Positions 1 through 7,215 of a stretch of 32,134 nt of DNA are shown piece by piece. Every line of letters starts with the position of its first letter. The stretch's first letter is position 1. The DNA is from Methanocella sp. PtaU1.Bin125. GTDB lineage: Archaea; Halobacteriota; Methanocellia; Methanocellales; Methanocellaceae. The stretch lies in the NCBI GenBank assembly GCA_002067315.1, contig MVRA01000214.1, positions 1 through 32,134 of the forward strand, read 5' to 3'. Below the pieces are notes generated by a model, which saw only the letters and a program-made list of their open reading frames with translations, had not been told where the DNA came from and did no database searches. The position numbers and the translations under genes are program-made.

Positions 1-444
1 CACGATCTTGTCCCATTTGACGTCCCGCATCAGGTGCCTGCAGAGGTCCTCCTCCCAGTAGTTGTGGATGGTCAGTACGATAGGTATGCTATACTTGCGG
101 GACAGCTCGTCCAGGCACTCCGCATGGTCCGGGATAAAATAGTGGAAGTTATGCGCGTGGATGATCTCCGGACTCTCCTTCAGGATGAACCGCTCCATCA
201 TGTCGTAAACGATATCGTATCGCCCGGAGACCGGGGCGGTCCTCTGCAGGTACTCCATGCTCATGTAATTGTCAGACGTGATTTTTATCCAGCTGTAGTC
301 GTCGTCGTTACGCGCCGGGTGCGGAGCGGTTAAAAGCGAGATCTCATGGCCTCTCCTTGCCAGCTCTTCATACAGATAGACAAGGTGTGACTCTACACCT
401 CCGACTACCGGGGGAAACGCCCAGTGCATAACAGCTATTTTCAT
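1..444 (-). CDS. Glycosyltransferase family 4 (group 1), N-terminal part
   Basis: Read from the complement, this frame opens with ATG at 444 and stays open for 148 codons to the window edge, so the C-terminal half is missing. The protein begins MKIAVMHWAFPPVVGGVESH, the typical start of the GT-B fold glycosyltransferases with the glycine-rich GGVE loop near residue 15. It continues with 'LARRGHEISLLT' (second beta strand) and 'PEIIHAHNFHYF', the IIHAH signature of group 1 enzymes. These transfer a sugar from a nucleotide-sugar donor to a lipid, glycan or protein acceptor on the cytoplasmic face of the membrane; the substrate cannot be inferred here. The catalytic E-x7-E region would lie outside the window. 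The family call is sure, the specificity unknown. Confidence 0.85.
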   Translation of the reverse strand, partial: MKIAVMHWAFPPVVGGVESHLVYLYEELARRGHEISLLTAPHPARNDDDYSWIKITSDNYMSMEYLQRTAPVSGRYDIVYDMMERFILKESPEIIHAHNFHYFIPDHAECLDELSRKYSIPIVLTIHNYWEEDLCRHLMRDVKWDKIV

Positions 445-557
445 GATATCGACCAAAACTCATTAGTCCCGGACTTTTTTAAACCTGATCAACGTAAAAA
501 ACGTCAATGGTTACGGGCATCCACCTTTTTAACAACGCCTCGCCATCGGGCGAATGC

Positions 558-851
558 TCAGCCACCGGCCATGGGCGGCATGATGGTGACGACGTCGCCG
601 TCCTTCAATATCGTATCCGGGCCCTGCAGCGACCGGGCTTCCCTGGCGTTTATAAAGACCGCAAGGTACTCGTTTATTTTACCCGTGTCCCTGTCGTAGA
701 CTTTCTCTTTATAGTCCGGCCCGGCACTGTCCGAGAGCCCGGCGAGCAGGTCCCGCAGCCGCATGCCCGGCCGGGCGTCGGCCTCACAGGACTTGCGATC
801 GAAGACTGTCGCAGCAGCGCCGATGATGTTCACCCTGATCCTGCCCGACAT
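558..851 (-). CDS. MoaD/ThiS-like ubiquitin-fold sulfur carrier
   Basis: This 97-residue protein ends in MPPMAGG, the exposed diglycine tail that is adenylated and thiocarboxylated in MoaD, ThiS and archaeal SAMP proteins. Features of the beta-grasp fold are visible: a first strand with 'IRVNIIGAA', a middle 'LRDLLAGL' helix, 'EYLAVFINAREA', and the 'LKDGDVVTIMPP' hairpin before the tail. The ATG at 851 is preceded by AAGGG. It lies 61 bp downstream of the aldehyde:ferredoxin oxidoreductase gene on the same strand. MoaD-like genes commonly accompany tungstopterin enzymes, so a role in supplying sulfur for the pyranopterin dithiolene cofactor is the best inference. A SAMP-like protein-modifier role cannot be excluded. 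Confidence 0.85.
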   Translation of the reverse strand: MSGRIRVNIIGAAATVFDRKSCEADARPGMRLRDLLAGLSDSAGPDYKEKVYDRDTGKINEYLAVFINAREARSLQGPDTILKDGDVVTIMPPMAGG

Positions 852-912
852 ATTACCCTTATGTGGTCAGCCGGGGGGATTCCATCGAGCCCATGTAACC
901 CCTATGATCTAT

Positions 913-2805
913 TCATGCTGCCCGCGCTTCTTCCCCGGCGGCGCCCTCCCCGTAAAGGATATCCACGACGAAGTCCAGGCCAAGCGATCGCAGCTTGTCC
1001 GGCGTGGGCCTGCCGTCATCGTCCCAGCCACACAGTTCATAGTACGGGCTGAGCATCTCCTCCACGCGGGCCACGTTGCCCTTCGCCAGGCCGGAGGGCA
1101 GCGGCACCGTGCTGAACCGTTCCGGCAGCCGGTCGTCCTTCCGGCCGAACCCCTCGCGAACGCTGAAAGCCCTGGCCAGGTTCACCGCCCGCTCGCCGGT
1201 CTCGATGAACTCCGGCCAGGAATAGCCGAAGCCGGTCGCGGCGTTGACCAGCGCGAGCAGGTCGCCCTTCGCCGTCAGCTCGTTGCCCACGAACCGGCAG
1301 ACGCAGACGATATCGAACAGCGCCGAGCCCTCGTTCTCCCTCTTGATCAGCGAGGGCTTGTCATTAGTGCTGAACGGGTCGGTCCGTTCCTCTGAAGTCA
1401 GCCATTCCTTATTGAACACCCACGGCTTCAGGTGGTCGGCGCCCCGCTCGCAGCGGGCGTAGGACAGCGCCGTGCCCTGGCCGCTGCGCGGGTCATATGC
1501 CGGGATCTCCTGTCCCTTGACGTTCGCGGCGAACTCCGCGGTGCCCTGTCCTATCTCTGCCGCGGCTCTCATGCTGCCATTGGCGACCAGCCTGCCCAGG
1601 TCTCCCTCGCCCCGGCCGGCGGCGTGTATGGCGGCGAACCAGGCCTCTTTGTCGCCGAACCGGAGGTCGATCCCGTTGGTCCGGTCCCTGCCGATGATGC
1701 CGCGCTCGTAGCACTCCATGAGGAACGCGATAGTGCCCCCCACCCCGATCGTGTCCAGGCCGTAGCCGTCGATGATATAGTCCGCCAGCGATATGGCCTT
1801 CGGGTCGTCGATGCCGCAGTTGGAGCCGATGAGCGCCGTCGTCTCGTACTCGGGGCCGTCGTCGATCCGGCCCTCGTAGCCCGGCTGTTCGAGCACGTGG
1901 AAGTGGGTGCACTTGATGATACAGTTCCAGCAGGGATGCCAGTTCTTGCCGTCGTTCCATAGTTCCTTCTGCATGGCCTCGCCGCTGATCCGATCGGCGC
2001 CCTCGAACTGGCCTGTCTGGAAATTCTTCGTGGGCAGGGCGCCGGCGGCGTTCACGCCGGTCAGGATGTTCGGCGTGCCCCGGTGCCTTAGCGCGTCACC
2101 GGTCACCGGATTGTGGTTGAGCCGCTTGTTCTGCTCCCGGACCAGTGTCATGAAGGTCTGACGGTCGGCGAGCTCCGGACGCCCGCTGCCGTATACGGAG
2201 ACGGCCTTCAGGTTCTTGGAGCCCATGACGGCGCCCACGCCCCCGCGCGCGGCGGCCCGCGCGTCGGCGATAATGGCCGCGAGCCGGTCCATCCGTGCCC
2301 CCGAGGGACCGATGCTCAACACTTTGATCGGGTGGGGCGTCCCGCCCTGCATCTCCTTGATACGCGCCTCAGTCTCCCATGTGTCCTTCATCCAGAGGTC
2401 CGTGGCATCCGCGAATGTAATCTGACTATCGTTGATATGGATGCGCACGGGCGCCTTCGAGCGGCCTTCGAGTATGATACCGTCGTAGCCGGCGAACTTT
2501 AGCTCGGGGCCCCAGAAGCCGCCCATGTAAGAGTCCGTGAACGTGCCCGTGAGCGGCGATCGGGTCGCGGCTACCGTCCGGTTGCCGGTGGGCGCCGGTG
2601 TCCCCGTGAGCACGCCGGTGAAGAGGTAAAGGACGTTTTCGGGCGCGAGCGGGTCGGTGCCCTTTTTAATCTCCCGGATGGCGTAGTGCCCGGCCAGGGC
2701 CTTGCCGCCGGGGCATTTCCTGGCGACGTCCTCCGGGATTTGCTCTATCTCGTAGCTGTGATCCGTCAGGTTCACCCTCAACAGTCTTCCACAGAGTCCC
2801 TTCAT
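913..2805 (-). CDS. Aldehyde:ferredoxin oxidoreductase, tungsten-dependent
   Basis: The protein has 630 residues, the normal size for this family. It opens with 'MKGLCGRLLRVNLTDHSYE' and contains the N-terminal bis-pterin binding fold with 'GTPAPTGNRTVAATRSPLTG' (about 68-87) and 'ARGGVGAVMGSKNLKA' (about 186-201). Cysteines of the [4Fe-4S] cluster are seen as C292-x2-C295-x3-C299, with the fourth ligand among C501/C503. The enzyme oxidises aldehydes to carboxylic acids in the cytoplasm and passes electrons to ferredoxin; which aldehyde is unknown (AOR, FOR and GAPOR share the fold). Its ATG overlaps the stop of the upstream aldolase gene (ATGA at 2802-2805) and has an AAGGAG site inside that gene. 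A MoaD-like gene follows, so the three genes form an operon. Confidence 0.95.
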   Translation of the reverse strand: MKGLCGRLLRVNLTDHSYEIEQIPEDVARKCPGGKALAGHYAIREIKKGTDPLAPENVLYLFTGVLTGTPAPTGNRTVAATRSPLTGTFTDSYMGGFWGPELKFAGYDGIILEGRSKAPVRIHINDSQITFADATDLWMKDTWETEARIKEMQGGTPHPIKVLSIGPSGARMDRLAAIIADARAAARGGVGAVMGSKNLKAVSVYGSGRPELADRQTFMTLVREQNKRLNHNPVTGDALRHRGTPNILTGVNAAGALPTKNFQTGQFEGADRISGEAMQKELWNDGKNWHPCWNCIIKCTHFHVLEQPGYEGRIDDGPEYETTALIGSNCGIDDPKAISLADYIIDGYGLDTIGVGGTIAFLMECYERGIIGRDRTNGIDLRFGDKEAWFAAIHAAGRGEGDLGRLVANGSMRAAAEIGQGTAEFAANVKGQEIPAYDPRSGQGTALSYARCERGADHLKPWVFNKEWLTSEERTDPFSTNDKPSLIKRENEGSALFDIVCVCRFVGNELTAKGDLLALVNAATGFGYSWPEFIETGERAVNLARAFSVREGFGRKDDRLPERFSTVPLPSGLAKGNVARVEEMLSPYYELCGWDDDGRPTPDKLRSLGLDFVVDILYGEGAAGEEARAA

Positions 2806-3695
2806 AGCAACTGCTCCTTCATAATGCGGATATTTTTAAGGTGCTTCTCGACTTCCTGCCGCTGCGCGTCGTTCAGTTCCTGCAGCGGCGCCCTGACATA
2901 GCCTGCGGGATGGCCGAAGTACCCCATCGCATACTTGATCGCCGCAGGGAACGTGCCGGCCTGCATGGCCCGGATCGCGTGGTCGAGGGAGCGCTGCAGC
3001 TCGAACGCCCGGCAGTGGTTACCGCTTTTCATGGCCCGGTACATTTCGACGCAGATCTCCGGGGCAATGGATGCGCTGCCGATCGCCATGCCTTTCGCGC
3101 CCAGCGCCAGGCCGGCGCTGACCAGGCTGTCCATGCCCACCAAAACAGAAAAGCCCTCCGGGGCCCGGGCGATGAACTCGGACAGCGCCGCCGCATCGCC
3201 GCCGCTGTCCTTCAGGCCGACGATGCGACGGTCGCGGGCGAAGTCGTCCATGATGTCCGGGGTCAGCCGGTTGCCGGAAAACGACGGTATGTTGTAGGCG
3301 ATGACCGGCCCGTCCGTGGCCTCCGCGACGTCCAGGTAGTGACGGGCCATGCCCCCGGGCGCCGGATGGTAGAAGTACGGCGCCACGACGATGACTGCGC
3401 TGGCCCCGGCGTCTTTCGCGTATCTCGCGAGCGCGATCGTCTCCCGTGTGGACGCCCATCCCACGTTGAGTAGCAGCTCGAGCTTCCTTGCAGCGCCAGT
3501 GGCCACGTCGACGACCGTCCGGCGCTCGGCTTCGCTCATCATGGCAAACTCGCCGGCCGTGCCCATGACGAGCAGGCCGTTCACGCCGGTGCCCTCGAAG
3601 TATTCGATCAGTTCTCTCAACAGGCCTGCATCGAGGTCGCCGTTCCGCCTGAACGGCGTCGGCATCGCCGGATAAACGCCCTCCGGGCGGTACAC
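2802..3695 (-). CDS. DapA-family class I aldolase/lyase
   Basis: A 297-residue TIM-barrel protein of the dihydrodipicolinate synthase / N-acetylneuraminate lyase / 2-keto-3-deoxy-sugar aldolase family, close to the usual 290-300. The glycine-rich 'GTAGEF' loop (45-50, GTTGE in DapA), the catalytic tyrosine Y134 in 'AYNIPS' and the Schiff-base lysine K162 in 'VGLKDSGGD' are all present. The start is GTG at 3695, with GGAGGCG about 8 nt upstream. It is the first gene of the operon with aldehyde:ferredoxin oxidoreductase and the MoaD-like protein. That coupling suggests that the lyase releases an aldehyde which the next enzyme oxidises, rather than lysine synthesis. A true DapA cannot be excluded from sequence alone. 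Confidence 0.88.
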   Translation of the reverse strand: MYRPEGVYPAMPTPFRRNGDLDAGLLRELIEYFEGTGVNGLLVMGTAGEFAMMSEAERRTVVDVATGAARKLELLLNVGWASTRETIALARYAKDAGASAVIVVAPYFYHPAPGGMARHYLDVAEATDGPVIAYNIPSFSGNRLTPDIMDDFARDRRIVGLKDSGGDAAALSEFIARAPEGFSVLVGMDSLVSAGLALGAKGMAIGSASIAPEICVEMYRAMKSGNHCRAFELQRSLDHAIRAMQAGTFPAAIKYAMGYFGHPAGYVRAPLQELNDAQRQEVEKHLKNIRIMKEQLL

Positions 3696-4209
3696 GATGA
3701 AAACGCCTCCGCTGTTTTCATACTACACGTTTCTCCCCGCGGATGTTATACGTTAGGCGAGATCGCGGCGGAGTCCGGCAGTTACCGGGTGCCAGGGGGA
3801 ATCACAGATGCCACAGGGCACACAGAGGCCGCACGGAGGACGTTATAGTCGTTTCTAAATGCTTTTAAACAGAGGCGCATTCCTGCAGGCAGGAAAGCAT
3901 GACAGGCCGGGCCCCCGGGACGCGGGGCATGCCGTGCCCCCGATAATCGGCCCTTCCCGGTCGATCTAAGGGACCCCTCCGGGTCGATCTAAGGGACCCC
4001 TCCGGGTCGATCTAAGGGACCCCTCCGGGTCGATCTAAGGGACCCCTCCGGGTCGGTCACGCGCGCACTCGAGGCCGCCGATGCCGACGGCTACCCGTCT
4101 GAGCGATTATAGAAAATGGCACGAAAGCGCCGGCGGGACGTTTTTGGGGGTTATGTCAACTGTATGTGGCGCTTCCGTGCCGATGGCATATCGCATAATT
4201 TTGACTGGC
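3696..4209. other. Gene-free interval with repeats
   Basis: This 514-bp space separates the aldolase operon from the Nudix gene and has no credible coding frame. At 3800-3840 there is a run of degenerate 'cacag' words (cacagatgccacagggcac and following), the same type of short A/G-C word seen in other intergenic spaces here. At 3961-4052 lies a perfect tandem repeat (separate entry). The remainder, 4053-4209, is GC-rich and unremarkable. Confidence 0.6.
3961..4052. repeat. Tandem repeat, four copies of a 23-bp unit
   Basis: The unit begins 'tcgatctaaggg' and ends 'acccctccggg'; it occurs four times without a single difference at 3961-3983, 3984-4006, 4007-4029 and 4030-4052. A degenerate partial copy (ggcccttcccgg) precedes it at 3949-3960, and 'tcggtcac' follows. 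Each unit carries complementary 'cccggagg/cctccggg'-like halves, so the array could fold into short hairpins. Perfect identity between units implies recent expansion. The unit is not a multiple of three and the array lies between genes. Confidence 0.95.
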
Positions 4210-4572
4210 TTAGCGCTGTCTCGTTTTTCGAGCCGCGGCGAGCATGCGCTCGTACTCGACCAGCGGGAACGACAGGTCCTCCGGGAGGCTTTTAAAGAAT
4301 GCCGATGCCGCGATCTCTTTCTTGTCCGGCCGTACGGCGACTTCCCGGCCTACATCACCGATGTACACCAGCCCGCCCGGCTCGCGTTCGATGACGCGGA
4401 GCCCGGTCACGTCGAAGCCGGTCTCCTCGCGGAACTCCCGGACAGCGGCCGCTTCGGGTTCCTCGCCGGGATCGACCTTCCCGCCCGGCATTTCCCAGGC
4501 GCGGCGCGCATGGCGCACCATGAGGAATTCGTCGCCCCTGAACGCGATCACGTAGACGTAGCTAACTGTCAT
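4210..4572 (-). CDS. Nudix hydrolase
   Basis: A compact 120-residue Nudix protein. The Nudix box is complete at about residues 30-52: G-G-K-V-D-P-G-E-E followed by '[14 protein letters not shown]', fitting GX5EX7REUXEEXGU, so the metal-binding glutamates are intact. The N-terminal strand '[17 protein letters not shown]' and 'WEMPGGKV' are typical of MutT/ADP-ribose-type members. It hydrolyses a nucleoside diphosphate linked to another moiety; the substrate cannot be told from sequence. It starts 31 bp after the DUF2551-type gene on the same strand, so they are probably co-transcribed. Confidence 0.92.
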   Translation of the reverse strand: MTVSYVYVIAFRGDEFLMVRHARRAWEMPGGKVDPGEEPEAAAVREFREETGFDVTGLRVIEREPGGLVYIGDVGREVAVRPDKKEIAASAFFKSLPEDLSFPLVEYERMLAAARKTRQR

Positions 4573-4603
4573 GGCGAATGGCCGGAGATATTAGCCCATC
4601 TGT

Positions 4604-4924
4604 TCAGAAGTCCATCCTTGTGTTAGACAGCGACCACTGGACCATTTCTGCGTATTTTTCCTTGATGCTGTACTCGTACTTGGAATCGTACGAGTTCTTA
4701 TGCGCGTGCAGGATGCCAAGCTTGGAGTGTATCACGCCCAGCATCGCCGTCACCTGCTTCAGCGTGATAGCGAAGTTGCGCTCGACTAAAATCCTGTGCA
4801 GGGTGTCCGCGGTCAGCTTCTTGAGCTTGACGAATGCATGAAGCACAACCCTTCGGATGCCCTTGGTATCAGTCTTTAAATACTCTTCCAGACGCTTAGT
4901 AATCTCACTCACTACAAAATCCAT
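4604..4924 (-). CDS. Small archaeal protein, DUF2551-like
   Basis: A 106-residue, largely helical, basic protein with no signal peptide or membrane segment. The pattern 'GIRRVVLHAFVKLKKLTADTL' followed by 'ITLKQVTAMLGVIHSKLGIL' looks like a winged-helix-type fold, and it resembles the DUF2551 family of euryarchaeal proteins as I remember it. The ATG at 4924 has GGTAGGG just upstream, and a TATA-like 'ttaaatact' lies about 45-50 nt upstream on the minus strand. Function is not known; a small DNA-binding regulator is a reasonable guess. Composition is more AT-rich than the neighbours, particularly upstream. Confidence 0.7.
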   Translation of the reverse strand: MDFVVSEITKRLEEYLKTDTKGIRRVVLHAFVKLKKLTADTLHRILVERNFAITLKQVTAMLGVIHSKLGILHAHKNSYDSKYEYSIKEKYAEMVQWSLSNTRMDF

Positions 4925-4965
4925 CTATACATCCCTACCTATTTACCCTAAAATAGAATACGGTA

Positions 4966-4978
4966 TGGTAGTATTTAA
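4966..4978 (-). promoter_or_regulatory. Putative TATA box for the DUF2551-like/Nudix pair
   Basis: On the minus strand the sequence 'ggttaaatacta' forms an archaeal TATA-like element roughly 45 nt upstream of the ATG at 4924. That places transcription start near 4945 and leaves room for the GGTAGGG ribosome-binding site. The assignment rests on sequence pattern and spacing only. Confidence 0.4.
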
Positions 4979-5163
4979 CCTTTTCTTCTCAAGCGTTTAA
5001 TTAATCAGCATTTATATTAAACATACTTACAAAATAATAAGCAGCAACTGCCGCTATCGCAGGGAAAAATCGCGAGAGTCATACTATCGCGGTCACTTAA
5101 AAATAATAATTAGATATTATTTTGCCGGGATTTTACGACAGGCGTTTTACGACAAAACGAAAA

Positions 5164-5235
5164 TGCGGCTACCGGGAATTGAACCCGGACTTCGAGCTTG
5201 GGAAGCTCACGTCATAGCCACTAGACCATAGCCGC
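5164..5235 (-). tRNA. tRNA-Gly, anticodon CCC
   Basis: Read from the complement, a full cloverleaf can be drawn. The acceptor stem is GCGGCTA/TAGCCGC with discriminator A. The D arm contains GGTCTAGTGGCTATGAC, and the anticodon stem TGAGC/GCTCG encloses loop TTCCCAA (anticodon CCC). The T arm is CGGG-TTCAATT-CCCG. The length is 72 nt, with no encoded CCA and no intron. A TATA-like 'atacatatag' lies about 40 nt upstream at 5271-5280. Confidence 0.95.
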
Positions 5236-5270
5236 GATCGAGTAAAGCCGATCAAGAGATACCGTTTTAC

Positions 5271-5280
5271 CTATATGTAT
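5271..5280 (-). promoter_or_regulatory. Putative TATA box of tRNA-Gly
   Basis: The minus-strand sequence 'atacatatag' sits about 36-45 nt before the first base of the tRNA. This fits an archaeal promoter with a short 5' leader. It lies just beyond the stop of the alpha/beta-hydrolase-like gene. Confidence 0.5.
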
Positions 5281-5313
5281 TTTTCTAAAAGCGGACGGCG
5301 CTCCGGGCAGGAT

Positions 5314-5952
5314 TCATCCGAGGAACCGCATGGCCTGCTCGCAGAACCGCAGCGGGTCTACGCCGCCCGGCGGGTGGCCGGACCTCCGGAACAGGGCCGT
5401 GAAGCTGTTATCGCCGGCCAACCGGCCCGTCGCAAACCGGCGAAGCGAAGTGCCGCATCCTGTCAGCCGCCACGGCCACCCGCCCGTTACCTCGTCAATG
5501 GACGGTATGCCGAGCCTGCGCTGTATCGCTTCGCGTGAAATGCTGCCACGTACCCTGATTTTCACAGCGCCGTCGGGATACGCCAGCATCACCCTGTCTG
5601 TCAGCCGCGGGGCCTCGAACGCCGCCATCAGCACGAACGGCGCTTCAACGGGGCTGGCGATAACCGATGCACTCTTCCCGATGACCTCACGTAAGAACGA
5701 TTCGATCATTTTCGCATAGTGTGAACGGCCGAACTCAAGGAGGTCCCCGGGGCCGGTGACATCGAGCGCATAGACGAGGAAAGCGCCGGCTAGGCAATCG
5801 AAGATATACCGCCAGTCGTAGGACCCCCGCCCGGCAGACAGCCCCCGGGCGATGAGCACCGGGCTCCCGCTGCCCTCCACGTTATAGGTGATCGTCGAGC
5901 CCCTGAACGCGAACGTGCCGACGTAGCCGCCCAGCGTATCTTCCCGGAGCAT
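5314..5952 (-). CDS. Alpha/beta-hydrolase-like protein, degenerate and short
   Basis: The 212-residue product aligns by eye with the N-terminal half of alpha/beta hydrolases: 'FRGSTITYNVEGSGSPVLIARGLSAG' (oxyanion region, normally HG), 'YDWRYIFDCLAGAFLVYALDVTGPG' and 'IESFLREVIGKSASVIASPVEAPF'. Where functional enzymes have G-x-S-x-G, this one reads I-A-S-P-V-E-A, so the nucleophile elbow is destroyed. The oxyanion-hole 'HG' is RG. The chain is also about 80 residues shorter than usual and lacks a recognisable acid/His C-terminal part. The ATG at 5952 has TGAGC upstream and the frame is clean. I read it as a catalytically dead paralogue or a decaying gene rather than an active hydrolase. Confidence 0.65.
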   Translation of the reverse strand: MLREDTLGGYVGTFAFRGSTITYNVEGSGSPVLIARGLSAGRGSYDWRYIFDCLAGAFLVYALDVTGPGDLLEFGRSHYAKMIESFLREVIGKSASVIASPVEAPFVLMAAFEAPRLTDRVMLAYPDGAVKIRVRGSISREAIQRRLGIPSIDEVTGGWPWRLTGCGTSLRRFATGRLAGDNSFTALFRRSGHPPGGVDPLRFCEQAMRFLG

Positions 5953-6010
5953 GATCAGCTCATTACGGCCGCGCCTATAAAAATTTACAGCGCAGCCCCG
6001 GCGACATCGA

Positions 6011-6664
6011 TCAGTCCCTGCGCTTTATGACGCGCCGCTCCATGAGCAGCGCTTTCGTCCGGAGGTGAAAAACGGGTGACGAGAGACGGCCGAACGGCCG
6101 GGTGCGGTGCCCGAGGAGGGCCTCCCGCAGATCGTCGCCTTCTTCGATCAGCGTGCAGGCGTTGCCGATCTCCCCTCCGAAGTGCGCGTCGCTGCCGCCC
6201 GTCTTCGCCCGGTCGAACCGGCCGGCATAGATGTCGGCCGCGGCGTTCGACCGCCGGAAGACACACCGGGCGTTAACCACTTCGACGCCGTCGATCAGCC
6301 GGGCGTCGCGGTCCGTGAGCCAGAACGCCGATCCCCGGATGCTGTCGAAGGGATGCGGCACCACCGCCACCCCTCCCTGCGCATGTATCTCCTCGATCAC
6401 GGACGCATGGTCTTTCGACTTTATCTCTTCTGTCAGGAAGAGACCGATCACGTCGCCCCGGTCCGTGTTCACCTCGCAGCCGCAGATGACGTCCAGTCCT
6501 TCCGGCTTCAGCTTCAGGGCTTCGAGCCCTCCCCTGACCGTGTCGTGATCGGTGATCGCGATGCCGTCCAGGCCGCGTTTTTTAGCGATGCGGAAGATGT
6601 CACGGACATCCAGCGTGCCGTCAGGCGAATAGCGCGAGTGGAGGTGAAGGTCGTATTTTAACAT
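6011..6664 (-). CDS. PHP-domain metal-dependent phosphoesterase
   Basis: This 217-residue protein has the four PHP motifs: 'DLHLHSRYSPDG' (motif I, 5-16), 'AITDHDTVRG' (motif II, near 37-46), 'GGVAVVPHPFD' (motif III) and 'TGGSDAHFGGEIG' (motif IV). The metal-binding His and Asp residues are intact. Members act as nucleoside 3',5'-bisphosphate or other phosphoesterases in the cytoplasm; the exact substrate is open. The ATG at 6664 follows AAAGGTAAGCTC, a clear ribosome-binding site. The C-terminus is basic (RRVIKRRD). It lies 58 bp upstream of the degenerate hydrolase gene on the same strand and may be co-transcribed with it. Confidence 0.9.
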   Translation of the reverse strand: MLKYDLHLHSRYSPDGTLDVRDIFRIAKKRGLDGIAITDHDTVRGGLEALKLKPEGLDVICGCEVNTDRGDVIGLFLTEEIKSKDHASVIEEIHAQGGVAVVPHPFDSIRGSAFWLTDRDARLIDGVEVVNARCVFRRSNAAADIYAGRFDRAKTGGSDAHFGGEIGNACTLIEEGDDLREALLGHRTRPFGRLSSPVFHLRTKALLMERRVIKRRD

Positions 6665-6862
6665 GAGCTTACCTTTATGAAGAGTGATAGATACCTATCC
6701 GCTGCTATTCTAAATATTTTAGGGCTCCTGCCGGGGTAATTCCGTGCTGGATACCTGCGGTAATCACAGGGCTACAGAGAGCACAACGGACATAATGTGG
6801 CAGATTATAGGATTGGCCCCATAGCCATATTTAATGGGTAATCAATGCACCTCTGTGCTCTC

Positions 6863-6984
6863 ATGAAACGCTGATGTGCCTGATGCACAGGCATTTACGA
6901 TGAAAATCTTTAAAGTCTTTAGTATGAAAAACGTTCAGAATTTTCATTGTATATGCCTGTGCATCAGGCACATTAGCGTTTCAT
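6863..6984. repeat. Long inverted repeat, 32-bp arms
   Basis: Left arm 6863-6894 (atgaaacgctgatgtgcctg...) and right arm 6953-6984 are reverse complements at 31 of 32 positions. The single difference would be a G-U pair in RNA. Inside the 58-nt loop, 'atgaaaat' (6900-6907) and 'attttcat' (6940-6947) extend the pairing. The right arm runs directly into copy A of the dispersed element. Confidence 0.95.
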
Positions 6985-7168
6985 ACGAAAAATTCGTCGG
7001 ATTTGCGCGCCGGGATTTGTCTTTTGCCGCCTTCGGCGGGCCCTTCGTACTACCCTCCCTCCCGCCCCTGGCGCGCTGGCACGCGCGACTACGTTTCTGG
7101 CGACAGGGCTTACCCGTTTTTCATCATCTATACCTGACCAAAATCCCGGTCATCGACTGACTCTCTAT
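6982..7168 (+). repeat. Dispersed intergenic element, copy A
   Basis: This stretch is homologous to 31699-31884. Over 7025-7076 versus 31740-31791 there are only 3 substitutions in 52 positions. Over 7118-7165 versus 31835-31882 about 40 of 48 positions agree. The middle parts (41 and 43 bp) have diverged. Both copies contain the hairpin 'gccgccttcggcggg' and a 'tgacc-N8-ggtca' palindrome. A one-base indel near 'tcgtcg(g)attt' breaks any shared reading frame, so the element is probably noncoding. The strand is arbitrary. Confidence 0.9.
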
Positions 7169-7185
7169 GGCCCCTGTAGTTTTAT

Positions 7186-7200
7186 AGTAAAATAAAAAAA
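7186..7200 (-). terminator. T-rich terminator after the thermosome gene
   Basis: On the minus strand, 'tttttttattttactat' begins about 15 nt after the TAA of the thermosome gene. Oligo-T runs are the usual transcription stop signal in Euryarchaeota. No strong hairpin precedes it. Confidence 0.6.
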
Positions 7201-7215
7201 GATGGAGGGCCGGGT

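Larger units (their letters stand above)
6665..7215. other. Gene-free interval carrying an inverted repeat and a dispersed element
   Basis: The 551-bp space between the thermosome and PHP genes has no convincing gene. A 94-codon open frame over 6876-7160 runs through the inverted repeat and the dispersed element and is not conserved in the second copy of that element. The interval holds a 32-bp inverted repeat (6863-6984), copy A of the two-copy element (6982-7168) and a T-rich stop signal for the thermosome gene. Confidence 0.6.

Noticed and set aside
6876-7160. A 94-codon open frame across the inverted repeat and copy A
   Set aside because: The frame is not kept in copy B because of single-base indels, and the first part is simply the inverted repeat read through.
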